This document shows, piece by piece, positions 8,029 through 8,702 of a DNA stretch of 8,702 bases (positions within the stretch are counted from its first letter, which is position 1; the number at the start of each line of letters is the position of its first letter). Made by a program: the position numbers and the translations under genes. Under the pieces are notes generated by a model. The model worked only from the letters and a program-made list of their open reading frames with translations, did not search any database and had not been told where the DNA came from. The stretch comes from an uncultured Phycisphaerales bacterium (GTDB taxonomy: Bacteria; Planctomycetota; Phycisphaerae; WQYP01): positions 1 to 8,702 of the forward strand of contig CAIPTQ010000243.1 of assembly GCA_903868035.1 (NCBI GenBank), written 5' to 3'.

Positions 8029-8066
8029 GAATGGGTGACCGCGATCCCGCGATCCCTTGCCCATTC
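8029..8066. repeat. Inverted repeat enclosing a tandem octamer
   Basis: GAATGGG (8029-8035) and CCCATTC (8060-8066) form a 7-bp inverted repeat. Inside it GCGATCCC occurs twice in tandem (8041-8048, 8049-8056), and CGCG-ATCC-CGCG could form an inner 4-bp stem. It lies between the zinc-ribbon gene and the promoter of the next gene. It may be a terminator-like structure without a T-tract, or a regulator site just upstream of the -35 box at 8074. Confidence 0.4.
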
Positions 8067-8073
8067 TGTGTGC

Positions 8074-8101
8074 TTGCCGAGGTACAGGTCGGGAGTATAC
8101 T
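8074..8101 (+). promoter_or_regulatory. Candidate sigma70 promoter for the methyltransferase gene
   Basis: TTGCCG (8074-8079, four of six) and TATACT (8096-8101, five of six) are spaced by 16 bp. Transcription would begin near 8108, leaving a leader of about 33 nt before the ATG at 8141. This is the best promoter match in the window. Confidence 0.45.
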
Positions 8102-8140
8102 GCCTGGGCATTTCCTGTTGCCCCCCCACTGGAACCCACC

Positions 8141-8702
8141 ATGCCCACGCTTTCCGACCTGCCAAAGTTCTTCCAGGATGCCTGTTACGAGCGCGATGTC
8201 CTGGGCAAAATCGGCGCCATCACACCCAAGGACCGCAATGTCGATCCGCATGCCGTGGAGGAGCTCACACGCGCGCCCAGCACGGCCAACACCCTGGCCC
8301 GCGTGTTCTATATGGCGCGATCCATGCCCCGGCCCGCGCTGGAAGCGGCGCTGTCGCCCGCGATGTGTCAACTGCTGCTGGACGAGGGGCTGCTCATCGA
8401 CGAGGGTGGCGGCAATCTTAAGGCCGCGTGCGCGGTCGTACCGGCCCGGGATTTCTGGGCCTTGCGCGACTTTGACTGCTGGGCCACCGGCAAGCCCCTG
8501 CCCCAGGACCACGTCCTGGGCGTGGGCATCGCCAGCGGCATGCTGGCGGACTTCACGGTGCGGCGCACCGGCGAGCGCGTGCTGGACATCGGTACGGGGC
8601 AGGGTTTTCAAGCAGCGATGGCCGCCCACCATGCCGCCGGCGTGGTGGGGACGGACATCAACCCGCGGGCGCTGCGCCTGGCGGGCCTGGCGCTGCGGAT
8701 CA
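8141..8702 (+). CDS. Class I SAM-dependent methyltransferase (PrmC/HemK-like group), C-terminally cut by the window edge
   Basis: The frame is open from the ATG at 8141 to the end of the window, giving 187 codons without a stop. The first 140 residues are a helical, winged-helix-like region (ANTLARVFYMAR; ALSPAMCQLLLDEGLL; then a strand region around NLKAACAVVPARDFWALRDFD). Motif I follows, RVLDIGTGQG (146-155), then VVGTDINPRALRLA (168-181) with Asp172 as the expected ribose-binding acid. This two-part layout matches bacterial methyltransferases related to PrmC and RlmG-type enzymes, where the N-terminal domain positions the substrate. The catalytic motif IV (NPPY or similar) lies beyond the window, so the substrate cannot be assigned. 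A weak GGA about 8 nt upstream serves as ribosome binding site. Codon choice is richer in CTG and GCG than in ahcY, where CTC and GCC dominate. Confidence 0.8.
   Translation, partial: MPTLSDLPKFFQDACYERDVLGKIGAITPKDRNVDPHAVEELTRAPSTANTLARVFYMARSMPRPALEAALSPAMCQLLLDEGLLIDEGGGNLKAACAVVPARDFWALRDFDCWATGKPLPQDHVLGVGIASGMLADFTVRRTGERVLDIGTGQGFQAAMAAHHAAGVVGTDINPRALRLAGLALRI

Noticed and set aside
7877..8632. Minus-strand open frame over the zinc-ribbon end and methyltransferase start
   Set aside because: It crosses two plus-strand genes and an intergenic promoter and has no motif; the plus frame shows SAM motif I.

Overview
The window looks like chromosomal DNA from a GC-rich bacterium of the PVC group, most likely a planctomycete; this is inferred from gene content and repeat style, not from a marker gene. 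The supports are a very large membrane-anchored DUF4175-like protein, a short-form S-adenosylhomocysteinase behind an ArsR-methyltransferase fusion, a one-TM zinc-ribbon protein, and intergenic repeat types I associate with planctomycete and related environmental genomes. No rRNA, tRNA, CRISPR array, transposase or phage gene is visible.

Left part (1-3037). On the minus strand lie the start of a mannose-6-phosphate isomerase gene (manA, cut by the window edge) and a small VOC-fold gene. Divergent from them, on the plus strand, is an ArsR/SmtB-type regulator fused to a SAM-dependent methyltransferase domain, followed 55 bp later by ahcY. The pair suggests control of the activated-methyl cycle: AhcY clears S-adenosylhomocysteine, and the fusion may sense SAM or SAH and control ahcY. 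The two divergent units share a short promoter region containing a small inverted repeat.

Middle (3038-3712). After ahcY come two kinds of palindromic repeat, then a compact type II toxin-antitoxin operon (72-aa antitoxin, RelE/YafQ-like toxin, GTGA overlap). Its predicted -35 box lies in one arm of a perfect 13-bp inverted repeat, as expected for an autoregulated module.

Right part (3713-8702). A minus-strand gene of about 3.4 kb encodes a DUF4175-like protein of about 1134 codons: three TM segments, Ig-like periplasmic region, long helical region. It is broken by a single in-frame TAA at 5930-5932, with the same reading frame continuing on both sides. Across a 314-bp divergent intergenic region lies a plus-strand gene for a one-TM protein with a zinc ribbon, then a recognisable promoter and the first 187 codons of a class I SAM methyltransferase that runs off the end.

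The most unusual signal is a set of long G-tracts inside coding genes. The clearest codes for a Gly-rich stretch of about 19 residues in the middle of the ArsR winged helix and includes an imperfect 12-bp hairpin followed by G8, G10 and G6 runs. Smaller G-runs sit in the methyltransferase domain and twice in the DUF4175-like gene. All keep the reading frame, which suggests tolerated in-frame insertion or expansion.
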